Shown in pieces: positions 35,301 to 45,010 of a DNA stretch of 64,000 bases. Made by a program: the position numbers and the translations under genes. The stretch's first letter is position 1. The number at the start of each line of letters is the position of its first letter. The notes below the pieces were generated by a model that was not told the DNA's origin, did not search any database, and saw nothing but the letters and a program-made list of their open reading frames with translations. This stretch comes from Streptomyces sp. H27-H5 (lineage in GTDB: Bacteria > Actinomycetota > Actinomycetes > Streptomycetales > Streptomycetaceae), in the NCBI RefSeq assembly GCF_026627505.1, contig NZ_JAPNLK010000012.1, positions 1 through 64,000 of the forward strand, in the 5' to 3' direction.

Positions 35301-36734
35301 CTAGGCCTTGCCCTGGTCGGAGCCGTCGTGGCCGTGCCCGGGCTTGCCGTGGCCGTGCCCGGGCTTGCCGTGGTCGTGGCCGGGCTTGCCGTGGTCGTGA
35401 TCGTGACCGTGCTCACCGTGCTCGCCCTCGTCGTCGTGACCGTGGTCGTGATCGCCCGCGTCACCCTTTTCACCCTTGTCGCCGCGAGGCCCCTTGGGTC
35501 CGGCGGGTCCGGCGGGTCCGGCGGGTCCGGCGGGTCCGGCAGGTCCGGCAGGTCCAGCAGGTCCAGCAGGTCCAGCAGGTCCGGGGGCGCCGGTCGGTCC
35601 GGGGGCGCCGGTCGGGCCAGGGGCGCCGGTCGGGCCAGGGGCGCCAGGACTGCCGTCAGGGCCGGGAGCACCCGTCGGGCCGGGGGCGCCGGTCGGGCCG
35701 GGCGCACCCGTCGGGCCGGGGGCGCCGGTCGGGCCGGGCGCGCCAGGACTGCCGTCAGGGCCGGGAGCACCCGTCGGGCCAGGGGCGCCGGTCGGGCCGG
35801 GGGCGCCGGTCGGGCCAGGGGCGCCAGGACTGCCGTCAGGGCCGGGAGCACCCGTCGGGCCAGGGGCGCCGGTCGGGCCAGGGGCGCCAGGACTGCCGTC
35901 AGGGCCGGGAGCACCCGTCGGGCCCGTCGGGCCAGGCGAGCCGGTCGGCCCGGGAGGCCCAGGCGGCCCAGGCGGGCCAACGGCGCAGGCCGCCCTCGTG
36001 ATGGTGTTGGTGTCCAGCGTGACAGCGCCATTGCGCGCCAGGGCACGGCCTTCGAGCACGGCGCCCGTGTTCAGCGTGATGGACGTCAGGGCCAGGATGT
36101 TGCCCTTGAACTGGGAGGTCGTGTCGATGGTGGCGGAGCTGCCCACCTGCCAGAACACGTTGCAGGCATTTGCCCCGTTGATGAAGGCCACGACACTCGC
36201 CGGAGCCGTGATCAGGGTCGAGGGGATCTGGAAGATGAAGACGGCATCGGGGTTGTTCTGGCCGTCGAGAGTGACCGTTCCGGTGATGTTCAGTGTCGAC
36301 GAGGCCGTGTAGACGCCGGGCGCCAGCGTTTGTCCGCCGATATCGGCCGAAGTGGCGGCGCCGGGTCCCCGGCTTGCCGCGTCGTTGTAGGCGACGACGA
36401 GGTCGGACTTCGCCTGAGCGGCGGCGGCGTCGGTGACGTGCTGCGTTCCGTTGACGATGCCGGGCGGAAAGCCGGTTACCGATGTGCCCGGATGGAGCCC
36501 CAGATCTCCGTTGATGACGGAGGGGCCCGTGTTGGTGACCGTTGAACCGGCCAGGACCGCGTAATTGGTGGTGGTCCCCAGCCCGACGGGAGCTTCCAGG
36601 GCGTGAGCGAGGGTCGGGACCAGGGTTGCCGCCGCCAGGATCGCTGCGGGGAGCAGGACAAGGGCTCCCCGTTTGAACAGATTGCGTCGAGGCCTTCTGT
36701 CGGGTGGACCCGACCGGATGACATCCAATGACAC
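35301..36734 (-). CDS. exported ice-binding-like (DUF3494) protein with collagen-like and His-rich tail
   Basis: 477 aa from the GTG at 36734, with AAAGG upstream. Signal peptide: basic start with [11 protein letters not shown], core [20 protein letters not shown]. Residues about 45-245 are a DUF3494 domain: [56 protein letters not shown] and [17 protein letters not shown]. Then about 170 residues of Gly-X-Y collagen-like repeats, built from the 15-residue unit [15 protein letters not shown] and later GPAGPAGPA, ending [16 protein letters not shown]. The last 50 residues are His/Asp/Gly-rich ([17 protein letters not shown]), probably metal binding. A surface-stalk adhesin is a reasonable guess. 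Confidence 0.85.
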   Translation of the reverse strand: MSLDVIRSGPPDRRPRRNLFKRGALVLLPAAILAAATLVPTLAHALEAPVGLGTTTNYAVLAGSTVTNTGPSVINGDLGLHPGTSVTGFPPGIVNGTQHVTDAAAAQAKSDLVVAYNDAASRGPGAATSADIGGQTLAPGVYTASSTLNITGTVTLDGQNNPDAVFIFQIPSTLITAPASVVAFINGANACNVFWQVGSSATIDTTSQFKGNILALTSITLNTGAVLEGRALARNGAVTLDTNTITRAACAVGPPGPPGPPGPTGSPGPTGPTGAPGPDGSPGAPGPTGAPGPTGAPGPDGSPGAPGPTGAPGPTGAPGPTGAPGPDGSPGAPGPTGAPGPTGAPGPTGAPGPTGAPGPDGSPGAPGPTGAPGPTGAPGPTGAPGPAGPAGPAGPAGPAGPAGPAGPAGPAGPKGPRGDKGEKGDAGDHDHGHDDEGEHGEHGHDHDHGKPGHDHGKPGHGHGKPGHGHDGSDQGKA

Positions 36735-37631
36735 AGCAGGACCTTTCTTGTTGCTTCGGGTCTCAGGTCCTCCCGGAGGAGGTTCCCGAGCGCCCGCGAC
36801 GATGGCTGCGCGGGGCCGCAAGCCCCTACCCGCGCCGGGCGCGCAGGCTCCTGAGCGGGGACTTCGAGAGCGGCTCCCTGCCCGAGCTAGTGATATGCCG
36901 TCACACGGGAACAGTCACGCATATTCCACCGTAATTGCCTACAAATCAGAAAAAATGGTCTATGTGAGTGACGTAACGTCAGGAAGCCGCCTCGGAGGCA
37001 GGGCCGTCTCCCCCCGTCCCTGCGAGCTTCGAGGTCGCGTCGGGCGGGACATGACAGACCCCGGCCGGGCTCTGTGCGTGAGGGCGAGTGGTTCTCCGGC
37101 CAAAAGGTCTCGTCGCGCGGGTCCTCTTCACGCAGCAGGCCGTCTTCGCGGCGGCGCGAGGCCGCCGTCTGGCCCTGCTTCTGGACCTGCTTCAATCCCG
37201 TCTCATTCAGGTCGGTGCAGCAGCGTTCAGCACCGTCCACGCTGCAGACGGGCGGAGGTACGGGAACGCTCATGAACCCAGGTGAACACCCAAGAATACT
37301 GGACTGACCTGCGCCAACAGACTTGCATATGATGCACAGCCGGCGCTGGCAGGTCTGCTCGTGGCCATCGACACAGCCTGACCGTCCGGCAGTCGGCACG
37401 ACGATGCATGGCTGGACGCCAGGGCGAGCGGCTCGGAACGCTCCTCGCACGCGGCCCTGCGCTCGTACCTCGCAGATCAGGCCGGCCAAGCACTCTTAGC
37501 GGCGCGTGCCCTTACGTGCCAGTCAGGGCGGTAAACAGCGGTCGGCAGAGGACGCCCGGAACCCTTGGAATCCACTTCGAAAGACACATCTTCGCAGGTC
37601 AGCACCCCAACGAGCCTCAAGTACCGGGGGA
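36735..37631. other. intergenic stretch without convincing genes; element end
   Basis: An AT-rich block (36895-36985) with palindrome TGACGTAACGTCA (36969-36981) probably holds the promoter of the ice-binding gene. The rest has no ORF with proper GC3 or a ribosome site. CAGGGCGGTAAACAGCGGTC at 37524-37543 recurs at 54909-54928, each about 90 bp before an att copy. Confidence 0.5.
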
Positions 37632-37670
37632 TTCCCAAGCTTATAGCGCGGGTTCGATTCCCGTCATCCG
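37632..37670 (+). repeat. att direct repeat, copy 2
   Basis: 39-bp exact copy of the tRNA-Gly 3' part, from the anticodon loop to CATCCG. It has no 5' half, so it is not a tRNA gene. The about 120 bp that follow also resemble the sequence after the intact tRNA (TTGTCTAGACCTCT, CCGTGCCCTCCGCGTGCCCC). Confidence 0.9.
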
Positions 37671-37678
37671 TTCTTCTG

Positions 37679-37709
37679 CGAAGCCCCAGGTCAGCGACCT
37701 GGGGCTTCG
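37679..37709. terminator. hairpin after att copy 2
   Basis: 14-bp stem with AGC loop; the same inner stem CCCAGGTC-AGC-GACCTGGG occurs after all three att copies. Confidence 0.75.
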
Positions 37710-37917
37710 TCATTGTCTAGACCTCTCCGGCCCCGCCGTGCCCTCCGCGTGCCCCAACTCGGGGGAATCGCCTGCTCGGAGGGGTCGCGGCGCACCGCAT
37801 CGGCCACCTCAAGCCCAGGTCGTCTCGAATCGCGAGACACCTTTCGTGTGACCTGCACCGCCCTCGGGCGCCTTTGTGTGAATTCGCTTCCACAAAGCCG
37901 CCGTTGGCGGCATGTCC

Positions 37918-38643
37918 CTAGTGGGCATGCCCGTCGTTGTGGGTCGGTGCAGGCGAAGAGGGCTTCGGCGTGGGAGAGGCGCCCTGGGCAGGGGCAGTCG
38001 GTACGGGTCCGGTCGGTTCGGGGGCGGAGCCGTGGTTGTCTGCCGGTTCCCCTTCGGTTCCATGGCTGTGCCCGCCGCCCGGGGCGCCTTCCTTCGAAGC
38101 GGCAACCTCACGCAGGCCGAAGAGGGCGAGGGCCGCCACGGCGAGGACGGCGAGCCCCACAGGGCCGAAGATCCGGTGCCAGGGCGTGTCTGCGTCCTTG
38201 ATGACGTAGGCGACGAAGGAGACGACCAGACCGGCGGGGACGAGGACGGCGCCGCGGGCAGGGAAGTCGTCGAAGTGCTGGAGGCCGCCGCTCAGCATGC
38301 CGATGCCGAACGAGAGCAGCAGCGAGGAGCCGATCACGGCCAGCATGCGCGGGAGCCCGGGACGCTCCCGGGTAAGGAGGAACTCGTTGAGGACCGTCGC
38401 CGCGAGGAAGACGAGGGCGCCGTAGACGGCGATTCGGGTGTAGCGGTCGGGGTCGAGCGGGTGGTGGACGACCGCGCCGCTGATGAGGCCGGCGCCGACG
38501 AAGTAGCCGACGTATCCGAGGTAGCGGGCGGCGAACGACCGCTTGCGGGAGGAGTGCTGCTTGCGCCGGGCGGCCCGCCCCACGGCGGGAGGGGCGGGCG
38601 CGGCGTCCGGGGTCCGGGCGCCGAGGAGCTGGGTGGAGGTCAT
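37918..38643 (-). CDS. five-helix membrane protein with His-rich C-terminus
   Basis: 241 aa from the ATG at 38643. Helices include YLGYVGYFVGAGLISGAVV, IAVYGALVFLAATVLNEFLL, MLAVIGSSLLLSFGIGMLSG and VGLAVLAVAALALFGL. LQHFDDFPARGAVLVPAGLV lies in a loop. The tail GGGHSHGTEGEPADNHG ... HNDGHAH is His-rich, suggesting metal binding. Last gene of the minus-strand metal cluster. No named family recalled. Confidence 0.7.
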   Translation of the reverse strand: MTSTQLLGARTPDAAPAPPAVGRAARRKQHSSRKRSFAARYLGYVGYFVGAGLISGAVVHHPLDPDRYTRIAVYGALVFLAATVLNEFLLTRERPGLPRMLAVIGSSLLLSFGIGMLSGGLQHFDDFPARGAVLVPAGLVVSFVAYVIKDADTPWHRIFGPVGLAVLAVAALALFGLREVAASKEGAPGGGHSHGTEGEPADNHGSAPEPTGPVPTAPAQGASPTPKPSSPAPTHNDGHAH

Positions 38644-38753
38644 GTGCGAGTTCCTTGGGTGCTGCGGGCGGGGCTCATCGCTGACGAACCCGCTGTAGGG
38701 CGGGCCGGGGTCGACAACGAGAGTCAGGTCAGATCGGGGCAAAGCACCCGGAC

Positions 38754-39191
38754 CTATACCTGTTGCACCACTGAGTCGAGGGAACTGTGCAAGGAAGGAA
38801 GGCTTGCCGGGAAGGTCCGGCACCAGGACTGCGGCGTCGTCCCGGCGTCGGCGGGAGCCAGCTCCGCGAGGGGGACCAGTGGCGGGCCGGGCAGGTCACA
38901 GCCCTGCTGCAGGTGGATGGTGGCGCACGCCGCGGCGGGGTGGGAGTGCCCGCTGTCGTCGTCGCGCCCGCCGGACGTCTCGTCGTGGTCGGGCCGGGCA
39001 CCTTCGGTCTCCGCGAGCGCCGGGTGGGGCACTGCGACGCCGCCACCGGTGACATGCGCGGAGGCGCTTTCGGCTCCGGCGGCGTGCGTGTAGAGGAAGG
39101 CGAACAGCAGGGCGGCCAGCCACAGCAGCCGCAGCGGACCCGCCGGGCGGCGGGTCCGCCTCGTGCTGAAAGCAGCCCGGGCCGTGACCAT
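38754..39191 (-). CDS. small exported His/Cys protein of the copper cluster
   Basis: 145 aa. A basic N-terminus and one hydrophobic segment (LRLLWLAALLFAFLYTHAAG) act as signal or anchor. An acidic His-containing stretch follows (DHDETSGGRDDDSGHSHP) and Cys residues at CATIHLQQGCDLPGPP. It resembles short DUF2946/DUF6153-type proteins found beside copper genes. Role inferred from context only. Confidence 0.55.
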   Translation of the reverse strand: MVTARAAFSTRRTRRPAGPLRLLWLAALLFAFLYTHAAGAESASAHVTGGGVAVPHPALAETEGARPDHDETSGGRDDDSGHSHPAAACATIHLQQGCDLPGPPLVPLAELAPADAGTTPQSWCRTFPASLPSLHSSLDSVVQQV

Positions 39192-39333
39192 GCCGGGACC
39201 CTATCCGGCTGTCATCTCCCACTGTCCGGCAGCCCCGTTGTTGATCACACGAATTGGGGATCTTGTCCGGTTCAGGGAACCGCGGTGCTCGGCCCTGATG
39301 GAGCAGGGCGGCGAGGTCGCAGCCCTGCCGCTG

Positions 39334-39969
39334 TCAGCCTGTCTTGAGCATGGTGCGCATCTGGGCGATCTCGGCGGTCTGGGAGGTGATGATGTCGTCG
39401 GCCAGGGCCGTGGCGGGGCCGTAGGCGCCCTGTTGCTTCTCCGTCTTGGCCATGTCGATCGCGCCCTCATGGTGCTCGATCATCATGGTCAGGAACATGG
39501 TGTCGAAGGCGTTGCCCTTGGCGTTGCCGAGCTGGTTCATGTCCTGGTCGTTCATCATCCCGGGCATGCCGGAGTCGTCATCGCCGTGGCCCATGCCATC
39601 CATGCTGTGGCCGGTGGGGACCTTCTCGCCCCACGCCTTGAGCCAGCCGGACATGGTCTCGATCTCCGGGGCCTGGGCCTTCTTGATTTTTTCCGCGAGT
39701 GTCTTGACGTCGGCGGAGGCGCCGTGGGTGGCGACCATGTCGGACATCAGGACGGCCTGACGGTGGTGGGGGATCATCCCCTGCGCAAAGGTGACGTCCG
39801 CCTGGTTGTGCCGGTCGGCCTCTGTCGACGCCGGGGCGGTCGTGGTCGCGGGAGTGGTGCCGGCCGTGTTCGCGCTGTTGTCGCTGCCGCACGCGGCCAG
39901 GACCAGGCCGGCGGCGACCGCGGTGGCCGCCAGGACCGCGCGGTGCGCCAGGGATCGGTTCGTGTTCAT
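39334..39969 (-). CDS. DUF305 lipoprotein
   Basis: 211 aa. Lipoprotein signal with lipobox LAAC (VLAACGSDNS). The DUF305 domain has its two His pairs, FAQGMIPHHRQAVLMSDMV and MFLTMMIEHHEGAIDMA, in a ferritin-like four-helix fold. A Met/Asp/His-rich stretch (GHSMDGMGHGDDDSGMPGMM) looks like copper binding. DUF305 proteins are common in copper-resistance loci of actinomycetes. Confidence 0.9.
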   Translation of the reverse strand: MNTNRSLAHRAVLAATAVAAGLVLAACGSDNSANTAGTTPATTTAPASTEADRHNQADVTFAQGMIPHHRQAVLMSDMVATHGASADVKTLAEKIKKAQAPEIETMSGWLKAWGEKVPTGHSMDGMGHGDDDSGMPGMMNDQDMNQLGNAKGNAFDTMFLTMMIEHHEGAIDMAKTEKQQGAYGPATALADDIITSQTAEIAQMRTMLKTG

Positions 39970-40056
39970 TTCGTTGGGCTCCAGTGATCGGATGCGGGAA
40001 GGAAGGGCTGGGCCGTCCGTGGCCGGCGCCCTCGGCGCGTGCCACAGGAGGAGCCC

Positions 40057-40485
40057 CTATATCCGCAGGATCTGGAGTTCGGCGAGCAGGGGTGGTGCCC
40101 GCCCTCCGGCGGGCTCGTAGGCCGGCGCGAGCAGCAGCGCGGCCAAGGCGTCGGCGATGCCGCTCGGCATGCCGGTGAGGGGCGCGGTGTCCGGCGCGGC
40201 GATGCCGGGGGATCCGGGCAAGGCCGCGGATGCGCACATCTGGTCCGCGTGGCCGCCGTGGCGGGCCGGGCCCGAGTCATCGTCGGGGCACAGGTACTGC
40301 GGGCCGGCCTGCACTGCCGCCACGTGGTGGGACGTGTGCTCGGTGGCACCCGTCGACGGCAGCGCGGCGGCAGTGCCCAGCGCATGCATGCCGAGCAGCC
40401 CGAGAGTCAGTCCGAGAACGAGCAGCAGCCTGAGCCGCAGCATCGGCTGGGGCTGCGGCGGCGTGCGGGGCTCGCGGACGGTCAC
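40057..40485 (-). CDS. DUF6153-like exported protein
   Basis: 142 aa from the GTG at 40485, with GGTGGGAA upstream; the ATG at 40443 is an alternative. Hydrophobic segment LRLLLVLGLTLGLLGMHALG, then His/Asp-rich HTSHHVAAVQ and DDDSGPARHGGHADQMC, and Cys at about 70 and 88. A typical companion of DUF305 and copper P-type ATPase genes in Streptomyces. Confidence 0.6.
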   Translation of the reverse strand: MTVREPRTPPQPQPMLRLRLLLVLGLTLGLLGMHALGTAAALPSTGATEHTSHHVAAVQAGPQYLCPDDDSGPARHGGHADQMCASAALPGSPGIAAPDTAPLTGMPSGIADALAALLLAPAYEPAGGRAPPLLAELQILRI

Positions 40486-40537
40486 ATTTCCCACCGTAGG
40501 CCGCACTCGTACCCGGCGCAGCGCGGCCTGGGCCCGG

Positions 40538-42988
40538 TCACCGGCCATTGCCATCACTTCCGTCCGCCGGATCCGTAGGGGCAGGGCGCGGCAGGCGGAG
40601 GCGTTTGAGGGCGAGGGCGTTGACGGCGACGATGATGCTGGATCCGGACATGGACAGTGCCGCGATCTCGGGTCGCAGGACCAGGCCGGTGGCGGGTTCG
40701 AAGACGCCTGCGGCGATGGGCAGGGCGATGGCATTGTAACCGATGGCCCAGCCGAGGTTCTGGCGCATCTTGCGCACGGTGCCCCGGCCGATGCGCAGGG
40801 CGGTGGGGACGTCGAGGGGGTCGGAGCGCATCAGGACGAGGTCGGCTGTCTCGATGGCGACGTCGGTGCCGGCGCCAATGGCGATGCCCAGGTCGGCCTG
40901 GGCGAGGGCGGGTGCGTCGTTGACGCCGTCACCGACCATGGCGACCCTGCGGCCGCCGCGCTGGAGCTCGGCGATGGTGGCGGCCTTGTCGCCGGGCAGG
41001 ACCTCGGCGATGACGGTGTCGATGCCCAGACGCTGCGCGATCCGTTCGGCTGTGGCCTGGTTGTCGCCGGTGAGCATGACGACCTCGACGCCCAGGGCGT
41101 GCAGTTCGCGTACGGCAGCCTCGGAGGTCTCCCGCGGTGCGTCGGCGATGCCGATGAGGGCTGCGGCCTGGCCGTCGACAGCGGCGAGGACGACGGTGCG
41201 GCCGGTGGCTGCGAGCTCGTCCCGCGGGGCGGCCAGAGGACCGAGGTCCACGCCTTCGCGTTCGGCCAGCCGGCGGTTGCCCACGGCGACCCGGTGGCCG
41301 TCCACCACGGCGGTCGCCCCGTGGCCGGGAACGTTCTCGAAGTGCCGGGCCTGCGCCGGCCCGACGCCGCGCGACTCGGCGTGGCGTACGACCGCCTCGG
41401 CCAGCGGGTGCTCGGACTCCCGCTCGACGGCCGCGATCAGCCGCAGGATCTCGTCCTCGTCTCGACCGGGCGCGGTGATCACCTCGGTGACCTCGGGTTC
41501 GCCCTTGGTGAGGGTGCCGGTCTTGTCCATCACCACGGTCTGGATCCCGGCGGACGTCTCCAGGGCCATCGCGTTCTTGAACAGGACTCCCCGCTTGGCC
41601 CCCAGCCCGGTGCCGACCATGATCGCGGTGGGAGTGGCCAGGCCCAGCGCGTCCGGGCAGGTGATGACGACCACCGTGATCGCGAAGAGCATCGCGCTGC
41701 TGAAGGGGCGGTCGGTGGCCAGCAGCCAGACGGCGAGGGTGAGCGCGCCGCCGATGAGGGCGACGAAGACCAGCCAGAACGCAGCGCGGTCGGCGAGCCG
41801 CTGACCCGGCGCCTTCGAATTCTGGGCCTCCTGGACCAGCTTGACGATCTGGGCCAGTGCCGTGTCCGCGCCCACCCTGGTCGCCCGTACCCGCAGGGTG
41901 CCGTTGGCGTTGAGGGTCGCACCGACCACGGCGTCGCCCGGCGCCTTGTGCACCGGCAGGCTCTCCCCCGTCACGGTCGACTCGTCGACCTCGCTCTCGC
42001 CCTCCTCCACGACCCCGTCCGCGGCGATCTTCGTCCCGGGGCGTACGAGCAGCAGGTCACCGACGGCCACCTCGGCGGTGGCGACCTCGACCGGTTCGCC
42101 GTCCCGCAGGACGACGGCCTTGGGCGGGGCGAGGTCCAGCAGCGCGCGGATGGCGTCGTTGGCGCCGCCGCGGGCGCGCATCTCGAACCAGTGGCCGAGC
42201 AACACGAAGGACGCCAGCACGGTGGCGGCCTCGTAGAAGACGTCCCCGCCGCCGGTGAGCGTGACGATGAGGGAGTACAGCCAGCCCGCGCCGACGGCGA
42301 CCGCCACCAGCACCATCATGTCCAGCGTCCGGGCGCGCAGGGCCCGGACGGCGCCGACGAAGAAGATCGAGCACGAGTAGAAGATCACCGGCAGGCTCAG
42401 CAGGAGCGCCCACACGTCCTGACGGAGCCCGAACGGCACGGGCACGTGCCAGCCGAAGACCTCCTCCCCGATCGGGGACCAGATCACGATCGGAATGGAG
42501 AAGATCACCGCGACGAGGAAACGGTTGCGCATGTCGGCGGCCATCGCCGCCATCGACATCCCCGCATGACCGCCATGACCGTGATGGCCGTCATCGTCCA
42601 CCGTCGCCTCGTGGGGCGAGTGCATGACCTCTGGCTCGTGCCCCACGTGCGCGGGCCGCACGGCTTCGGGCGCTCGCGCGGGGCCGGGCGGGTCAGGCTC
42701 GTCCATCGGGTCGCAGATGTGCGACGGCACCGACTGGCCGGCGCAGTGGTAGCCGCACTCGGTCACCCAGCCGCGCAGCTCGGCCAGTGAGGTCCGCGTC
42801 GGGTCGAAGACGACGGTGGCCGACTGCGCCACGGGGTTGACCTCGACGTCCAGGACACCCGGCCGGCGGCCCAGAACGGCGGCGACGGTGTTCTGCTGAC
42901 TGGCACGCACCATGCCCCGCACGTCCAGCACCGCCGTGCTCCGATCCTTTCGCGGATCGCTTGGTCCAAGTCCTGGCGGGTGCCTCAT
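40538..42988 (-). CDS. P1B-type heavy-metal (copper-like) ATPase with CPD motif
   Basis: 816 aa. The N-terminal HMA-like fold ([20 protein letters not shown]) lacks the CXXC pair; RASQ occupies that site. A His/Met stretch follows ([19 protein letters not shown]). Catalytic motifs are complete: [30 protein letters not shown] and [10 protein letters not shown]. The metal-site motif in helix 6 is CPD ([18 protein letters not shown]) where CPC or CPH is usual. About eight membrane helices. It probably exports Cu or a related ion, as the flanking DUF305 and Met/His-rich genes suggest. Confidence 0.9.
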   Translation of the reverse strand: MRHPPGLGPSDPRKDRSTAVLDVRGMVRASQQNTVAAVLGRRPGVLDVEVNPVAQSATVVFDPTRTSLAELRGWVTECGYHCAGQSVPSHICDPMDEPDPPGPARAPEAVRPAHVGHEPEVMHSPHEATVDDDGHHGHGGHAGMSMAAMAADMRNRFLVAVIFSIPIVIWSPIGEEVFGWHVPVPFGLRQDVWALLLSLPVIFYSCSIFFVGAVRALRARTLDMMVLVAVAVGAGWLYSLIVTLTGGGDVFYEAATVLASFVLLGHWFEMRARGGANDAIRALLDLAPPKAVVLRDGEPVEVATAEVAVGDLLLVRPGTKIAADGVVEEGESEVDESTVTGESLPVHKAPGDAVVGATLNANGTLRVRATRVGADTALAQIVKLVQEAQNSKAPGQRLADRAAFWLVFVALIGGALTLAVWLLATDRPFSSAMLFAITVVVITCPDALGLATPTAIMVGTGLGAKRGVLFKNAMALETSAGIQTVVMDKTGTLTKGEPEVTEVITAPGRDEDEILRLIAAVERESEHPLAEAVVRHAESRGVGPAQARHFENVPGHGATAVVDGHRVAVGNRRLAEREGVDLGPLAAPRDELAATGRTVVLAAVDGQAAALIGIADAPRETSEAAVRELHALGVEVVMLTGDNQATAERIAQRLGIDTVIAEVLPGDKAATIAELQRGGRRVAMVGDGVNDAPALAQADLGIAIGAGTDVAIETADLVLMRSDPLDVPTALRIGRGTVRKMRQNLGWAIGYNAIALPIAAGVFEPATGLVLRPEIAALSMSGSSIIVAVNALALKRLRLPRPAPTDPADGSDGNGR

Positions 42989-43186
42989 GCGCGTTCAGCT
43001 CCTGGGCGCGTACGTGCTCATCCATGTAAACGGTTCGCCTGCCGGCAGCCTGCGGCGGTCGCACCCGCGCCGCAACGGCTGATACGGCACGCGGGCGCAC
43101 GACGGCGCGGAAAGAGAAGCGGGGCGACGTTCCCGTGCCAGCGGTGTCAGTCGGGACGGGCCCGCCTCCCGCCCCCTGCCAGGCGG

Positions 43187-43417
43187 TCACTTCCGTCGGG
43201 GCCTGGGATGGTCGTCGTGCCTGCGGTCCATGTCCTGCATGTCGTGGCCGTCGCTGTTGTCGCGCATGCCTCGCATCATGAAGAACATCATCAGCGGGCA
43301 CATGGCAATGATCGCGATCCAGGCCAGGGCCGCCAGCGGGATTCCCAGTGCGAGGGCTCCGACCAGAACGATCGCCGCGGCGATCGCGTAAAGGCCGTAA
43401 TTGCGGTTGGTGTTCAC
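43187..43417 (-). CDS. DUF2933 small membrane protein
   Basis: 76 aa: MNTNRNYGLYAIAAAIVLVG, a second helix LAALAWIAIIAMCPLMMFFM, then a charged tail DGHDMQDMDRRHDDHP. DUF2933 proteins accompany heavy-metal transport genes. Upstream of the ATPase gene in the same direction. Confidence 0.75.
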   Translation of the reverse strand: MNTNRNYGLYAIAAAIVLVGALALGIPLAALAWIAIIAMCPLMMFFMMRGMRDNSDGHDMQDMDRRHDDHPRPRRK

Positions 43418-43493
43418 GGCGTCTCGCTTTCCTCAGGAGAGGGCGGGAGCATGCTGTGCCCGCGCATCTTCATGGTTGAGGGTCGGGTCCGGC

Positions 43494-43697
43494 CTAGCGC
43501 TCGCCACGAGCGAGCCGGGCGGCAAGGACCTGCTCGGGACTCGGCGTCGCAGGCACGTGGGTGTGCTCGTGGGGGCGGGCGATAGCCCGGAAGAGCAGCA
43601 CCGCAACGGTGATGATCAGCGCCCAGAACAGGATCATGCCGACCGACATCGCGAACCAGCCCCAGCCGCTGACGTCGTGGTTGTACCAGAACATCAC
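43494..43697 (-). CDS. small membrane protein with truncated SHOCT motif
   Basis: 67 aa: MMFWYNHDVSGWGWFAMSVG, one helix MILFWALIITVAVLLF, then PSPEQVLAARLARGER and stop. The end corresponds to the first half of a SHOCT motif (the usual continuation after ARGE is IDEEEY...), so the motif is cut. First gene of the metal cluster. Confidence 0.7.
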   Translation of the reverse strand: MMFWYNHDVSGWGWFAMSVGMILFWALIITVAVLLFRAIARPHEHTHVPATPSPEQVLAARLARGER

Positions 43698-43883
43698 GAC
43701 CGATCACCTCCCGAGGGCCACGAAAGCCTTCACTCACATCGTCCAGCGCCGCCCCGCTCCTGGCATGGGCCGAACGGTCCCCGACGACGGGCCACGCAGT
43801 CCCTTGAATGGGTTCCGATGCCGAGTGGCCTCGCCGGCCCACGGGGCGGGGGCAATTTCCTTGCCTCCGCCCCTGCCGGTCAT

Positions 43884-43990
43884 GGCTGCCTGCTCCTCCG
43901 GGCGCATCGGGCCGTAGGCGCAGAAGTAGACCATCAGCCGCCAGCGCGGGCCCATGGCCTCGGCGAGGGCGTCGACCTCCTCCCCGAGGA
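43884..43990 (-). pseudogene. tyrosine integrase fragment
   Basis: Reads EEVDALAEAMGPRWRLMVYF then CAYGPMRPEEQAA. This is the start of the catalytic domain of actinomycete tyrosine recombinases, including the first active-site Arg (MRPEEQ at the GLR-GE position). It covers about 36 residues only; no His-X-X-Arg or Tyr part is found. A relic of the island's integrase. Confidence 0.6.
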
Positions 43991-44560
43991 CACCCGCCCG
44001 GACAAGCACGTCTGGCACGCCTCCGTCCGTGCCGCCCCCGGCGACCGCACGCTCACCGACGCCGAGCGGGCGGACATCGCCCGCCGCGTCATCGCCGCCA
44101 CCGGGATCGACCCCGGCGACGGTGCGGGCTGCCGCTGGGCGGCCGTGCGCCACGCCGAGGACCACATCCACCTCATCGCCACACTCGTACGCGAAGACGG
44201 CCGCAAGCCCGACCACCACCACTCCGGCCAGCGCGCCCAGACCGAATGCCGCCGCATCGAGGCCGACTACGACCCGTACCGGGTGGCGCCCGGAGACGGC
44301 ACCGCCGCCAAGCGCCCCACCAGCGCCGAGCAGCACAAGGCCAAGCGCCGGGGCCGGGACCGTACCGCCCGCGAGGAACTGCGTGAGACCGTCCGCCGCG
44401 CTGCAGCGGGTACCGGCTCGGAAGCGGAGTTCCTCGACTGCCTCGCCTCCGCCGGCCTCCTCATCAAGCGCCGGATCGCGCCCTCCGGTGACACCCTCGG
44501 TTACACCGTCGCCCTGCCCGAGGACCGCAACAAGGACGGAGCGCCCGTCCATTACTCAGC
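43991..44560 (+). pseudogene. relaxase/mobilisation protein fragment
   Basis: Reads TRPDKHVWHASVRAAPGDRT, CRWAAVRHAEDHIHLIATLV (the HXH-type metal site of MobA-like relaxases) and FLDCLASAGLLIKRRIAPSG. The first part and the C-terminus are absent; it begins at the junction with the integrase fragment. About 190 codons, no start. It indicates that the source element was conjugative or mobilisable. Confidence 0.75.
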
Positions 44561-44566
44561 ACTCGC

Positions 44567-44940
44567 ATGCCCGAAACCGAAATCCGACCCGCCGTCGTCG
44601 CCCTCCTCTGCGACTCGGACTTCAAATACCGGCGCGACACCAAAACCTGGTCCCACATAGACGGCCGCCCCTTCACCAAGGAGGAGCAGGCCACCGCCTT
44701 GCACGCCACCCGCGCCGAGTTCGAAGAGTTTGCGGCACAGCACACTCGCTACATGGAGTACCGACGGACCACTCAGGAGGCCCCGGACGCCCTCCAGCGG
44801 TTCCTCACCCCGTTCATGGAGCAGCTCACCACGAAGAACCTCGGCAATGCCGTCGAGCTCATGACCAAGGACGAAAGGGCCGAACTCGACCAGCTGCTTC
44901 GCCTCACGATCGAGCCCCTCGCCGCTTCACCGCGTACTCC
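44567..44940 (+). CDS. hypothetical protein next to the relaxase relic, C-terminus uncertain
   Basis: From the ATG at 44567: MPETEIRPAVVALLCDSDFK, RRTTQEAPDALQRFL and TKDERAELDQLLRLTIEPLA, a helical, charged 120-odd residues. No stop follows in frame; it stays open through unrelated sequence to 46186, so the native end is probably lost. No family recognised; similar small genes follow relaxases in Streptomyces elements. Confidence 0.45.
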
Positions 44941-44951
44941 TTCTGAGCAAC

Positions 44952-44991
44952 GCCACCGGGGCCAACGCAATTCAGCGTTGGCCCCGGTGGC
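44952..44991. terminator. 17-bp-stem terminator
   Basis: Arms 44952-44968 and 44975-44991, loop AATTCA. It ends the Nudix gene on the minus strand and probably the plus-strand gene too. Confidence 0.85.
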
Positions 44992-45010
44992 ATGTCCGCA
45001 TATCGTACGG

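Noticed and set aside
35500..35950. CRISPR-like periodicity
   Set aside because: The regular repeats are in-frame Gly-X-Y codons of the collagen-like gene, with no unique spacers.
35328..36545. 405-codon Gly/Ser/Arg frame on the plus strand
   Set aside because: Mirror of the collagen-like repeats of the minus-strand gene; no start signals.
37632..37670. Second tRNA-Gly gene
   Set aside because: Only the 3' part is present; the acceptor 5' strand, D arm and half the anticodon stem are missing. Same for 55019-55060.
37477..37713. 78-aa minus-strand frame at att copy 2
   Set aside because: It is translated from the tRNA fragment and hairpin; a frequent false call at such sites.
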